A stretch of 6,429 nt of DNA from Gammaproteobacteria bacterium (GCA_020444765.1 JAGRHW010000207.1:1-6429); one strand, 5' to 3'; positions 1 through 6,400 are shown, numbered from the stretch's first letter. The notes: generated from the letters alone by a model not told the origin. Program-made: numbers and translations.

Positions 1-930
1 GGTTCGTCTTCCGGCGTTGCCGTTGCGGTGCAATCACTGGCGCAGGAAATGGGCGTGGTCTTTATGGCCGGTCTGACCCATTCCAACGACACGACCGGCA
101 AGGACAAGCGGCGCTACGGCTTCCGGCATTTCTTCAATGCCTATATGTCGGGCGCGGCGCTGGGGCCGGTACTCGAAGCGGAATACGGCAAGGAGCGCAA
201 CGCTTACCATCTGACGGCCGATTACACCTGGGGCTGGACACAGGAAGAGTCGATCAAAAATACAACCGAAGCCCTTGGCTGGAAAACCACCCAGACGGTC
301 AAGACGCCGGTTGGCGCGGGTGACTTTTCGCAGTACATCACACCGGTACTGAACTCCGGCGCGGACGTGCTGATCCTTAACCACTATGGCAAGGATATGA
401 TCAACTCGCTGACTCAGGCGATCCAGTTCGGCCTCAAGGACAAGCAGGCCAACGGCAAGAACTTTGAAATCATCGTTCCCTTGTTCTCCCGCCTGATGGC
501 ACAGGGCGCAGGCGATGCGATCAAAGGCATCATCGGCACCACCAACTGGAACTGGTCACTGCAGGATGCCGGCTCCCAGGCCTTTGTTAAATCCTTCGGT
601 CAGGAATACGGCTTTCCGCCATCCCAGGCCGCCCATACCTGTTATGTACAAACGCTGCTGTACGCTAACGCCTGTGAAATGGCCGGCACGTTCTATCCGC
701 CGGAAGTGATCAAGGTGCTGGAAGGCTTCAAGTTCGACGGCATGGGCAATGGTCCGACCGAATACCGCGCGGCTGATCATCAGTGTTTCAAGGATGTGCT
801 GGTGGTTCGCGGTAACGAAAACCCGAGCAGTCAGTTCGATCTGCTGAAGGTCGTCCAGGAAGTACCGCGTGCCCAGGTCGAATATGACCCGGCGATATTC
901 GGTGGTGAGCTGGGCCCTTACGAGGTTTAG
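1..930 (+). CDS. ABC transporter substrate-binding protein, HAAT/Liv type (5' partial)
   Basis: Periplasmic ligand-capture subunit of the importer encoded by the following four genes. The reading frame is open from the first base to a TAG at 928-930, so the window cuts off the N-terminus (signal peptide and roughly the first quarter of a protein of about 400 residues). An internal GTG at 28 is not a believable start because the frame continues upstream with family-like sequence (GSSSGVAVA). The 309 visible residues fit the type 1 periplasmic binding fold (Peripla_BP_6): a Ser-rich ligand-loop segment at 1-9, THSNDTTGKD at 26-35, LTADYTWGW at about 68-76, a Rossmann-like second lobe, and YRAADHQ at 255-261 near the C-terminus. 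The family binds branched-chain or other amino acids, amides, urea or related small molecules. The THSNDTTGKD variant is not that of classical LivJ/LivK, so I leave the ligand and symbol open. A terminator downstream separates it from the permease genes. Family call sure; substrate unknown. Confidence 0.93.
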   Translation, partial: GSSSGVAVAVQSLAQEMGVVFMAGLTHSNDTTGKDKRRYGFRHFFNAYMSGAALGPVLEAEYGKERNAYHLTADYTWGWTQEESIKNTTEALGWKTTQTVKTPVGAGDFSQYITPVLNSGADVLILNHYGKDMINSLTQAIQFGLKDKQANGKNFEIIVPLFSRLMAQGAGDAIKGIIGTTNWNWSLQDAGSQAFVKSFGQEYGFPPSQAAHTCYVQTLLYANACEMAGTFYPPEVIKVLEGFKFDGMGNGPTEYRAADHQCFKDVLVVRGNENPSSQFDLLKVVQEVPRAQVEYDPAIFGGELGPYEV

Positions 931-946
931 TCAAAACCTTCGCAGT

Positions 947-976
947 CCGGTCCCGGCTGCCTGATGGCCGGACCGG
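947..976 (+). other. GC-rich hairpin just after the binding-protein stop
   Basis: Arms 947-953 and 970-976 are perfectly complementary (CCGGTCC/GGACCGG). After a single bulged C at 954 the stem continues 955-957 with 967-969, closing a 9-base loop. That is ten base pairs, nearly all G-C, starting 17 bases after the stop codon. Only three Ts follow (979-981), so it is a poor intrinsic terminator on its own. It is better read as a 3'-end stabiliser of the binding-protein mRNA or a pause site upstream of the true terminator at 1017-1055. The structure is directly visible; the role is inferred. Confidence 0.6.
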
Positions 977-1016
977 CGTTTCATGATAGGGTCAGTCTCT
1001 GGCCCTGGGTGCATTG

Positions 1017-1055
1017 ACGCAAGTGGCGCTTATCTGGTTGCCACTTGCGTTTTTT
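1017..1055 (+). terminator. Intrinsic terminator between binding-protein and permease genes
   Basis: A perfect 11 bp stem (ACGCAAGTGGC at 1017-1027 with its complement at 1040-1050) encloses a 12-base loop and runs directly into six Ts (1050-1055). This is the standard form of a Rho-independent terminator. It lies inside the operon, 23 bp before the permease ATG. Incomplete termination here would give a large excess of the periplasmic binding protein over the membrane subunits, a known arrangement in binding-protein-dependent importers. No convincing promoter is seen between it and the next gene, so the downstream genes probably depend on read-through. Confidence 0.85.
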
Positions 1056-1077
1056 ACAAAAAGCGGCGGCACACATC

Positions 1078-2094
1078 ATGGATGCATTTCTCCTGCAAAT
1101 TCTGAACGGGCTGGATAAAGGCGGCGCTTATGCGTTGATCGCACTGGGCCTGACACTGGTGTTCGGCACGCTCGGGGTGGTCAATTTCGCCCATGGCGCG
1201 ATCTTTATGATCGGCGCGTTTTGCGCGGTGTCGGTGGAAAAACTCCTGACCCTGTCAACCAAGGTCAAGGACGAAAGCATTACCTTTTTCGAGGCCTACA
1301 AGGAAGAGCCTTATCTGATCAGCTGGTTCGGTGAAACCGGGCAGACGATAATCGATTACTCGGTGCCGTTGTCGATCATTATCGCGATTCCGGTCATGAT
1401 GCTGGTCGGGTTTGTCATGGAGCGGGGGCTGATCAGGTTTTTCTACAAACGGCCGCACGCCGATCAGATACTCGTCACCTTTGGTCTCGCCATTGTGTTG
1501 CAGGAAATCGTCCGGCATTTTTTCGGGGCCAACCCAATACCGCAGCTGGCGCCCGACATCGTTGCCGGCAGCGCCAATGTCGGGGCTGTGTTCGGCCTTG
1601 GCGACAATGTGGTTTATCCATGGTGGCGGCTTATCTATCTGGCTTTCTCCCTGTTGGTCATAGGCCTGGTGTTTGCCTTTTTGCAGTTGACGACATTCGG
1701 CATGGTGGTGCGCGCCGGCATGCAGGATCGCGAAACGGTCGGCCTGCTGGGTATCAATATCGAGCGGCGATTCACGATTGTTTTTGCCATCGCGGCGGTG
1801 GTCGCGGGGCTGGCGGGCTTGATGTATACGCCGATTCTGCCGCCTGACTATCATCTCGGGATGGACTTTCTGGTGTTATCTTTCGTGGTCGTGGTGGTTG
1901 GCGGCATGGGTTCGCTGGGCGGTGCCGTGCTTGCAGGTTTTCTGCTTGGCATATTGCAGTCCTTCGCTTCGATGAATGAGGTCAAGAGTATTTTCCCCGG
2001 CATCGACCAGATCATTATTTATCTGGTGGCGGTGATTATTCTGCTGGTCAGGCCGCGTGGTCTGATGGGCCGCAAGGGTGTGATGGAGGATTGA
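1078..2094 (+). CDS. livH: HAAT-family ABC transporter inner-membrane permease LivH
   Basis: One of the two channel-forming permeases of the importer (BPD_transp_2 family), in the inner membrane. The frame is open back to a TTG at 1045, but that codon lies in the terminator stem, so I choose ATG 1078, giving 338 residues starting [20 protein letters not shown]. Only a weak purine-rich stretch precedes this ATG. Family marks: GVVNFAHG at 33-40; the ATPase-contact loop at about 208-227 ([12 protein letters not shown] followed by GLLGIN); the glycine-rich [13 protein letters not shown] at 275-287; and RPRGLMG at 325-331. There are about eight hydrophobic segments. Residues about 52-98 form an unusually long polar stretch between the second and third hydrophobic segments, making the protein about 30 residues longer than the usual 300 or so. 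The stop is 1 bp before livM, so the two are translationally linked. Confidence 0.93.
   Translation: MDAFLLQILNGLDKGGAYALIALGLTLVFGTLGVVNFAHGAIFMIGAFCAVSVEKLLTLSTKVKDESITFFEAYKEEPYLISWFGETGQTIIDYSVPLSIIIAIPVMMLVGFVMERGLIRFFYKRPHADQILVTFGLAIVLQEIVRHFFGANPIPQLAPDIVAGSANVGAVFGLGDNVVYPWWRLIYLAFSLLVIGLVFAFLQLTTFGMVVRAGMQDRETVGLLGINIERRFTIVFAIAAVVAGLAGLMYTPILPPDYHLGMDFLVLSFVVVVVGGMGSLGGAVLAGFLLGILQSFASMNEVKSIFPGIDQIIIYLVAVIILLVRPRGLMGRKGVMED
2085..2090 (+). promoter_or_regulatory. Ribosome binding site of livM inside the livH end
   Basis: GGAGGA lies within the last codons of livH, five bases before ATG 2096. It fixes the livM start and supports translational coupling of the two permeases, which are needed in equal amounts. 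Confidence 0.8.
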
Positions 2095-2095
2095 T

Positions 2096-3256
2096 ATGAA
2101 AGATGCATCTCTGAGAAACGACCTGCTTCTGATCGTCCTGTTTGCTGCGGCCGTGCTGACCATGCCCGTCTGGCTGGCGCCTTTGGGCGCCGCTTACCCG
2201 GATCTGATGCAAAAGTTCGCGATCTACGGTTTGTTTGCCATCGGCTTTAATATTCTGTTCGGCCTGACGGGTTATCTGTCCTTTGGTCACGCCGCGTTTC
2301 TCGGCGTCGGTTCCTACACCGCGGTCTGGTCGTTCAAGCTGCTGACCATGAACGTTTTGCCGGCGATTGTGTTCGCTGTGTTGCTGGGCGGTTTGTTTGC
2401 CTACATCATCGGTTTTGTCAGCCTGCGCCGGTCGGGGATTTATTTCTCGATACTGACCCTGGCGTTTGCGCAGATGTCTTACAATCTTGCGTATTCGGTG
2501 CTGACGCCGATCACCAACGGCGAGACAGGCTTGCAGTTAAGCATGAATGATCCGCGTATCCTCGACCCGGTCCTGACCGGCGGAGGATTGCCCTCGACCA
2601 GCCTGTTTGGCCTCGGCATGAAAGGTTACCCGGGTTTTTATTTCTGCGCGGCGTTGTTGATCATCGGCTTTGTCGTCGCACTGATGATCGCCCGTTCCCC
2701 GTTCGGCATGATGCTCAAGGCCATCAAGTCGAATCAGAACCGGATGCAATACACGGGCTTCAATACCCGGCCTTATCTGATCTGGGCGTTTGTGATTTCC
2801 GGCATGTATGCGGGACTGGCCGGTGGGCTGCTGGCCGCGACCGATCCGCTGGCCGGCGCCGAGCGCATGCAGTGGACGGCCTCGGGTGAGGTCGTGCTGA
2901 TGACGATTCTCGGCGGTGTCGGCACCATGCTCGGCCCCGTTCTGGGCGCTGCCGTCATTAAGTATTTCGAGAATATATTTTCCTCGTTCAACGAAAGTAC
3001 GCTCAATGCATTCTATTCGTTTCTGCCTGATTCGGTTCGCGAGGTCGCGGTTTCCCTGTCGGGCATGTTCGTCGGTGAAGGCTGGCATCTGACTCTGGGG
3101 CTGCTGTTCATGATTATCGTGATCTTTCTACCCGGCGGTATCATGGAAGGGTTTTCAAGAATATTCGGTCTGTTCAAAAAGCGCCGGGACAAACCTGCAG
3201 TAAAGAGTGAATCCACCGATCATGAAGCCGCCAGACCGGCGCACGCAGCGGAGTAG
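2096..3256 (+). CDS. livM: HAAT-family ABC transporter inner-membrane permease LivM
   Basis: Second channel subunit, partner of LivH (BPD_transp_2 family), 386 residues. The family hallmark [20 protein letters not shown] is at 56-75. The ATPase-contact loop is at about 201-223 ([20 protein letters not shown] followed by GFN). [13 protein letters not shown] is at 273-285 and FLPGGIM at 344-350. There are about eight to ten hydrophobic segments, the first at about 10-30. Residues about 294-330 form a polar excursion before the last membrane segment. The protein ends in a charged tail of roughly 25 residues (361-386, rich in Lys, Arg, Asp, Glu and Ala) that is probably cytoplasmic. ATG 2096 is set by a GGAGGA at 2085-2090. 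It starts 1 bp after livH and is followed 12 bp later by livG. Identification is firm; the substrate is unknown. Confidence 0.94.
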   Translation: MKDASLRNDLLLIVLFAAAVLTMPVWLAPLGAAYPDLMQKFAIYGLFAIGFNILFGLTGYLSFGHAAFLGVGSYTAVWSFKLLTMNVLPAIVFAVLLGGLFAYIIGFVSLRRSGIYFSILTLAFAQMSYNLAYSVLTPITNGETGLQLSMNDPRILDPVLTGGGLPSTSLFGLGMKGYPGFYFCAALLIIGFVVALMIARSPFGMMLKAIKSNQNRMQYTGFNTRPYLIWAFVISGMYAGLAGGLLAATDPLAGAERMQWTASGEVVLMTILGGVGTMLGPVLGAAVIKYFENIFSSFNESTLNAFYSFLPDSVREVAVSLSGMFVGEGWHLTLGLLFMIIVIFLPGGIMEGFSRIFGLFKKRRDKPAVKSESTDHEAARPAHAAE

Positions 3257-3260
3257 GAGG
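3255..3260 (+). promoter_or_regulatory. Strong ribosome binding site of livG
   Basis: A consensus AGGAGG overlaps the livM stop codon (3254-3256) and sits eight bases before ATG 3269. It is the best Shine-Dalgarno sequence in the operon and settles the livG start. Confidence 0.85.
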
Positions 3261-3268
3261 AGAACAGC

Positions 3269-4030
3269 ATGGAAAATGTCGTACTGCATGTCGCCGATGT
3301 CCAGAAAAGTTTCGCCGGCCTGCATGCACTGAGCAATATCAATCTCGATATCCGGCAGGGTGAGACCCATGCGATCATCGGTCCCAACGGTGCCGGCAAG
3401 TCGACGCTGCTGAATGTTTGCATAGGGCGTTTGAAGCCGGATTTTGGCACGGTCAATTTCCTCGGCACCATGCTGACGGGCAAGGCGCCTTACGAAATCA
3501 ATCAGCTCGGCGTCGTGCGAGTGTTCCAGACGCCGGAAATCTTTCCCGATCTGACCTTGCTGGAAAACGTTATGGTGCCCTGTCTTGCAAAACGCGACGG
3601 CAGCTTCAAGCTGAGTCCGTTCAAGCGTTTTGCCAGTGAGACGGAGATTCGGGATCAGGCGGTTCACGCGCTTGAAGATGTAGGCCTGGTCTCGATGATG
3701 GAGCGACCGGCCAGCAGTCTGTCACGGGGCGACAAGCGGCGCCTCGAACTGGCGATGGGGCTGATACAACAACCCAAGCTGCTGTTGCTGGACGAGCCGA
3801 CTGCAGGCATGGCGCGGCACGATACCAATGCCACGATCGACTTGCTCAAGCGCATCAAGGAGCGCGGCATGACCAAGGTTATCATCGAGCACGATATGCA
3901 CGTGGTTTTCAGCCTGGCTGACCGGATATCGGTGCTGGCCGGTGGCAGGATCATCGCCCAGGGAACACCGGACGAGGTCAAAGGTGATCCCAGGGTTGTG
4001 GAAGCCTATCTCGGGGAGGAGCAGGAATGA
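3269..4030 (+). CDS. livG: HAAT-family ABC transporter ATP-binding protein LivG
   Basis: Cytoplasmic ATPase that pairs with LivF to drive import through LivH/LivM; 253 residues, normal for the family. Visible motifs in order: Walker A GPNGAGKST at 38-46; Q-loop Gln at 87 (VFQTPEIFPDLTLLENV); ABC signature LSRGDKRRLELA at 151-162; Walker B LLLLDE at 171-176 followed by PTAGM; switch His at 208 (IIEHDMHVVF). The C-terminal GTPDEVKGDPRVVEAYLG is the usual LivG tail (BCA_ABC_TP_C). All catalytic residues are intact. The signature reads LSRGD instead of the usual LSGGQ or LSYGQ, and the D-loop region reads PTAGMARHDT. I take these as subfamily marks rather than damage. Its last codons overlap livF by 4 bp (ATGA). 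Confidence 0.95.
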   Translation: MENVVLHVADVQKSFAGLHALSNINLDIRQGETHAIIGPNGAGKSTLLNVCIGRLKPDFGTVNFLGTMLTGKAPYEINQLGVVRVFQTPEIFPDLTLLENVMVPCLAKRDGSFKLSPFKRFASETEIRDQAVHALEDVGLVSMMERPASSLSRGDKRRLELAMGLIQQPKLLLLDEPTAGMARHDTNATIDLLKRIKERGMTKVIIEHDMHVVFSLADRISVLAGGRIIAQGTPDEVKGDPRVVEAYLGEEQE

Positions 4031-4773
4031 GCGCGCAGGCCGGTTCCGTCAGCGATAATGCAAGTCAGGAGAAATTCTTTTCCTGCGTGAATCTGAACGC
4101 CTATTACGGTGACAGCTATATCGTTCAGAACGTATCCTTCGATATCCAGGAAGGCGAGATCATCGCTTTGCTCGGACGTAACGGGGCGGGTAAAACCTCA
4201 ACCCTGCGAACGATTGCGCGCACCGCCAACCCTCATCTCAAAAGTGGCGAGATCTGGCTCAACGGTGTCTCCATGCACGACAAGCAGGCATTTGAAGCCG
4301 CCCAGGCAGGTATACAACTGGTGCCTGAGGACCGGCGGATTATTGCCGGTCTGACCGTCGAGGAGAACCTTGATCTTGCGCAGATTTCCGGCCAGCCGGG
4401 CTGGTCCTATGAGCAGATCTATGATTTGTTTCCGCGCTTGAAGGAACGCCGCAAACAGGAGGGAACCACCATGTCGGGTGGTGAGCAGCAGATGCTTGCG
4501 ATTGCCCGGGCCTTGTCCAGGGAGCTGAAGCTTTTACTGCTCGATGAGCCCTACGAGGGGCTGGCGCCGGTTGTCCGTCACGACATCGAAAAAGCTCTGC
4601 TCGAAGTAAAAAAACACGGCATTACGACGGTTCTGGTCGAGCAGAATGCCGTGGCGGCGCTCAAGCTTGCGGACTCCGCGGTGATTCTGGATACCGGTGA
4701 GGTGGTGTTTCGCGGCAGCGCCGAAGAGGTGCTTAACGATGAAGCGCTGCGCCATGAATATCTGGCGATATAA
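4027..4773 (+). CDS. livF: HAAT-family ABC transporter ATP-binding protein LivF
   Basis: Second ATPase of the importer, 248 residues, acting with LivG at the inner face of the membrane. Motifs: Walker A GRNGAGKTS at 50-58; the LivF-type Q-loop region LVPEDRRIIAGLTVEENL at 98-115; signature MSGGEQQMLAIARAL at 149-163; Walker B LLLLDE at 169-174; and a VEQN switch at 204-207, where LivF proteins carry Gln instead of His. Directly after Walker B it reads PYEGLAP rather than the common PSLGLAP, a subfamily difference. The first 16 or so residues are a polar extension before the usual start of the fold. ATG 4027 overlaps the livG stop, with AGGAG at 4017-4021 as the ribosome site, so the two ATPases are translationally coupled. 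It is the last gene of the operon, and a strong terminator follows. Confidence 0.94.
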   Translation: MSAQAGSVSDNASQEKFFSCVNLNAYYGDSYIVQNVSFDIQEGEIIALLGRNGAGKTSTLRTIARTANPHLKSGEIWLNGVSMHDKQAFEAAQAGIQLVPEDRRIIAGLTVEENLDLAQISGQPGWSYEQIYDLFPRLKERRKQEGTTMSGGEQQMLAIARALSRELKLLLLDEPYEGLAPVVRHDIEKALLEVKKHGITTVLVEQNAVAALKLADSAVILDTGEVVFRGSAEEVLNDEALRHEYLAI

Positions 4774-4849
4774 AGCGATGGCGCTCAGCAGAAAAATGGA
4801 ATGATAAATCCCGCTCCTCGACGGAGCTGAACATGTTTCACGTTTGAAC

Positions 4850-4883
4850 ACCGGGCTTGTCTTTTGCAATCCCGGTTTTTTTT
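4850..4883 (+). terminator. Intrinsic terminator at the end of the transporter operon
   Basis: The stem ACCGGG (4850-4855) with CCCGGT (4871-4876) is extended inward by TTG/CAA (4857-4859 with 4867-4869) after one mismatch. It is followed at once by eight Ts (4876-4883). On the opposite strand the same hairpin lacks a T-run, so it should stop + strand transcription but not clearly that of the convergent protease gene. The remaining bases from 4774 to 4849 hold only a 5 bp hairpin (GCTCC/GGAGC, 4813-4827) without a T-run. Confidence 0.88.
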
Positions 4884-4900
4884 GATTTAAGGCTGGAATA

Positions 4901-6130
4901 TCAGCCGTGGCACTTGATTTGTACCGTATAGCCTCTGGCCTCTTCGGCCAGGTCGACGGTGCTGCGCTCGCGTGAATCGGCGTAGGAACGCGTATGATAG
5001 GCGATGTTGTTATCCAGCAAAAAGCGCTTGATATGAGATGATTTAATCGCGAAGTTGACGTTCTGGGCCAGATCGCCGGTATAGCGCGACAGTTCCAGCG
5101 CGTTGAGTTTGCTTTGTACGACGCCGGCCACCAGACCGCGCTGGTTGATGACCGGCCCGCCGCTGTTGCCGGCCTGGATCGGGGCGGTAATCTGGTAGAC
5201 ATTCTCGTCATCCTGCACGCCGAGCAGCGAGCTGATATTGCCGGTCGTCAGATTGATCGATGAACTGAGCACGCCATAGAGCGGAAACCCCAGCGCCAGG
5301 ACATTTTCACCCAGCCTTTCGCCGTTGGCGTTTTCATTGAACAGCGCATAATGTGGGTTTCTCACGGGCGATTCCAGTACCGCAATATCGCGTTCCTGAT
5401 CACCTTTTACAAGCCTGGTCAGTACGGTGTCGCCGTCGACGGCGATGGTTACCGCGATACATTGTCCTACCACGTGCTGGTTGGTGATGACATTACCGCT
5501 GTTGTTGATAAAAAATCCCGTACCGGTCGAGGAGACGTCGAGTATCTGATTGTCGATCAGGGTCGCGAGCTGCGGGCTGCGGGACGGTTGCGTCTGGAGA
5601 TAGTGTTCCAGCTCGGCACTTTTCTCCGCCATCATTTTTTCCAGAAAATCCTGCACGGCCAGTGCATAAACGCCGTAATAAGCGTGCTGGTCGATCGTAT
5701 TGCTGCGCCGGCCGCGGGTGATTTCCCCGCTATACAGGGTTTCACCATTGGCGCCGAGTAATTGTGCGTTCAGAACACCCTTGATCTGGTTTTTGTCCTG
5801 ATAGCTGAGATAGGAATCGCCGGTAAGCTTAAGAATAAAGTCGGCCGGTTTGTCCAGTGACAGCGGGCCGGATTCGCTGAAAAAATTATTGCTGACGGTC
5901 TGCGCCGCGGCTTGCAGATCGAGGCCGGGCGTCAAGGTCATTTGTTCACCGTCGGCGAAGTCCAGAATAAACGCTTCATCGAGGGTATGAGCGGGTACAT
6001 AGATTTGCAGTGTTGCATCGAGCTGCCTGGCTCCGGCTTGTCCGGAGCCGCTTGTCAGCACCCGTTCGTGGCCGACCGTGGCGCAGGCCTGTAAAACCAG
6101 GCAAAGCATCAGGGAAGTCAAAAATCTCAT
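4901..6130 (-). CDS. Trypsin-like (S1C-type) serine protease, predicted outer-membrane lipoprotein
   Basis: Predicted lipid-anchored periplasmic protease of 409 residues. Start ATG 6130 is chosen because GGAG lies seven bases upstream and the product opens with a lipoprotein signal, MRFLTSLMLCLVLQAC, with the lipid-bearing Cys at 16. Ala at +2 suggests sorting to the outer membrane; the 18-residue upstream extension of the frame would spoil this signal. Residues about 35-175 form an N-terminal domain I do not recognise. Residues about 195-375 are a Trypsin_2/S1C domain with the triad His219 (TNQHVV), Asp248 (RDIAVL) and Ser323 (GNSGGP). There is no PDZ domain, unlike DegP/DegS. The tail YTVQIKCHG holds Cys407, which could pair with Cys224 just after the catalytic His. 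The gene is convergent with the transporter and shows no link to it. The substrate is unknown; a regulatory or quality-control protease is only a guess. Confidence 0.88.
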   Translation of the reverse strand: MRFLTSLMLCLVLQACATVGHERVLTSGSGQAGARQLDATLQIYVPAHTLDEAFILDFADGEQMTLTPGLDLQAAAQTVSNNFFSESGPLSLDKPADFILKLTGDSYLSYQDKNQIKGVLNAQLLGANGETLYSGEITRGRRSNTIDQHAYYGVYALAVQDFLEKMMAEKSAELEHYLQTQPSRSPQLATLIDNQILDVSSTGTGFFINNSGNVITNQHVVGQCIAVTIAVDGDTVLTRLVKGDQERDIAVLESPVRNPHYALFNENANGERLGENVLALGFPLYGVLSSSINLTTGNISSLLGVQDDENVYQITAPIQAGNSGGPVINQRGLVAGVVQSKLNALELSRYTGDLAQNVNFAIKSSHIKRFLLDNNIAYHTRSYADSRERSTVDLAEEARGYTVQIKCHG

Positions 6131-6137
6131 GCAGCGT

Positions 6138-6141
6138 CTCC
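6138..6141 (-). promoter_or_regulatory. Ribosome binding site of the lipoprotein protease
   Basis: On the minus strand GGAG (within CTGGAGAC) sits seven bases before ATG 6130. This selects the start that gives a clean lipoprotein signal peptide over the longer open frame reaching 6184. Confidence 0.7.
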
Positions 6142-6196
6142 AGAGTTTGCGGAAACGGCATGAAAAAGACTCGCTCGGCGACATCGGTATGATGCG

Positions 6197-6265
6197 TTTT
6201 TCAGACCGTTTACAGGCTTACCTACAGGAGGAGTTTTCGACAGGGCCTGTGACGGTCTTTAAAAA
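6197..6265. repeat. Long imperfect inverted repeat upstream of the protease gene
   Basis: The core arms are AGACCGT (6203-6209) plus ACAGGC (6212-6217) against GCCTGT (6245-6250) plus ACGGTCT (6252-6258). That gives 13 Watson-Crick pairs interrupted by TT opposite G, around a 27-base loop. Beyond a small mismatch the flanks continue as T5 (6197-6201) against A5 (6261-6265). Neither strand has a T-run after the hairpin, so it is not an intrinsic terminator. It lies 67-135 bp upstream of the protease start, so it could be an operator or a structured leader RNA. The structure is seen; the function is inferred. Confidence 0.6.
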
Positions 6266-6293
6266 AAGCCGGGACTTTGCAGAAGGGTTCACC

Positions 6294-6311
6294 AAAAACG
6301 CGGATACCGCG
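6294..6311 (-). terminator. Possible weak minus-strand terminator
   Basis: Read on the minus strand, CGCGG-TAT-CCGCG (6311 to 6299) is followed directly by five Ts (6298 to 6294). The all-GC stem is short (5 bp) with a 3-base loop. It could end a minus-strand gene located beyond the right edge; no such gene is established inside the window. Confidence 0.35.
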
Positions 6312-6384
6312 CCTGGATGCTGAATCCACGGTTATCGGGCGGTAAATGTCATTGCGACATAGAATGTCCGGACGGGTACCGGGG

Positions 6385-6400
6385 TGTGACGGTGTTCACG
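6385..6400. promoter_or_regulatory. Candidate CRP/Vfr-like binding site
   Basis: TGTGA-N6-TCACG matches nine of the ten core positions of the CRP/Vfr/Clp-type consensus TGTGA-N6-TCACA at the exact spacing. It lies in the gene-free stretch upstream of the protease and close to the right edge, so it could serve the minus-strand gene or one beyond the window. Alternatively, the same palindrome followed by TTTTT (6401-6405) could be a weak + strand hairpin, although no + strand gene precedes it. The call rests on the match alone. Confidence 0.35.

Noticed and set aside
28..30. GTG at 28 as the true start of the binding-protein gene
   Set aside because: The frame is open upstream to base 1 with family-typical residues, and the protein would lack a signal peptide; the gene is cut by the window edge.
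1014..1036. TTGACG followed by TATCTG as a promoter for livH
   Set aside because: The spacing is only 11 bases and both elements lie within or beside the terminator hairpin.
1255..1854. Long minus-strand open frame antisense to livH
   Set aside because: Its composition (many His, Gln, Arg and Asp) is typical of an antisense shadow of a membrane-protein gene, and it has no supported start.
2176..2191. GGCGCC-TTTG-GGCGCC hairpin early in livM
   Set aside because: It lies wholly inside well-conserved coding sequence, has no T-run, and is readily explained by GC-rich codons.
4828..4850. Direct repeat TGAACA at 4828-4833 and 4845-4850
   Set aside because: Two six-base copies in a short convergent intergenic region are easily due to chance and no other copies support them.
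6224..6251. AGGAGGAG at 6226-6233 as a ribosome site for a + strand gene starting at GTG 6249
   Set aside because: The spacing of about 17 bases is too long and no start codon lies at a usable distance.
6078..6323. Longer + strand frame overlapping the 5' end of the protease gene
   Set aside because: It is antisense to the lipoprotein signal region and lacks a plausible ribosome site; only the shorter part from 6189 is worth mentioning.
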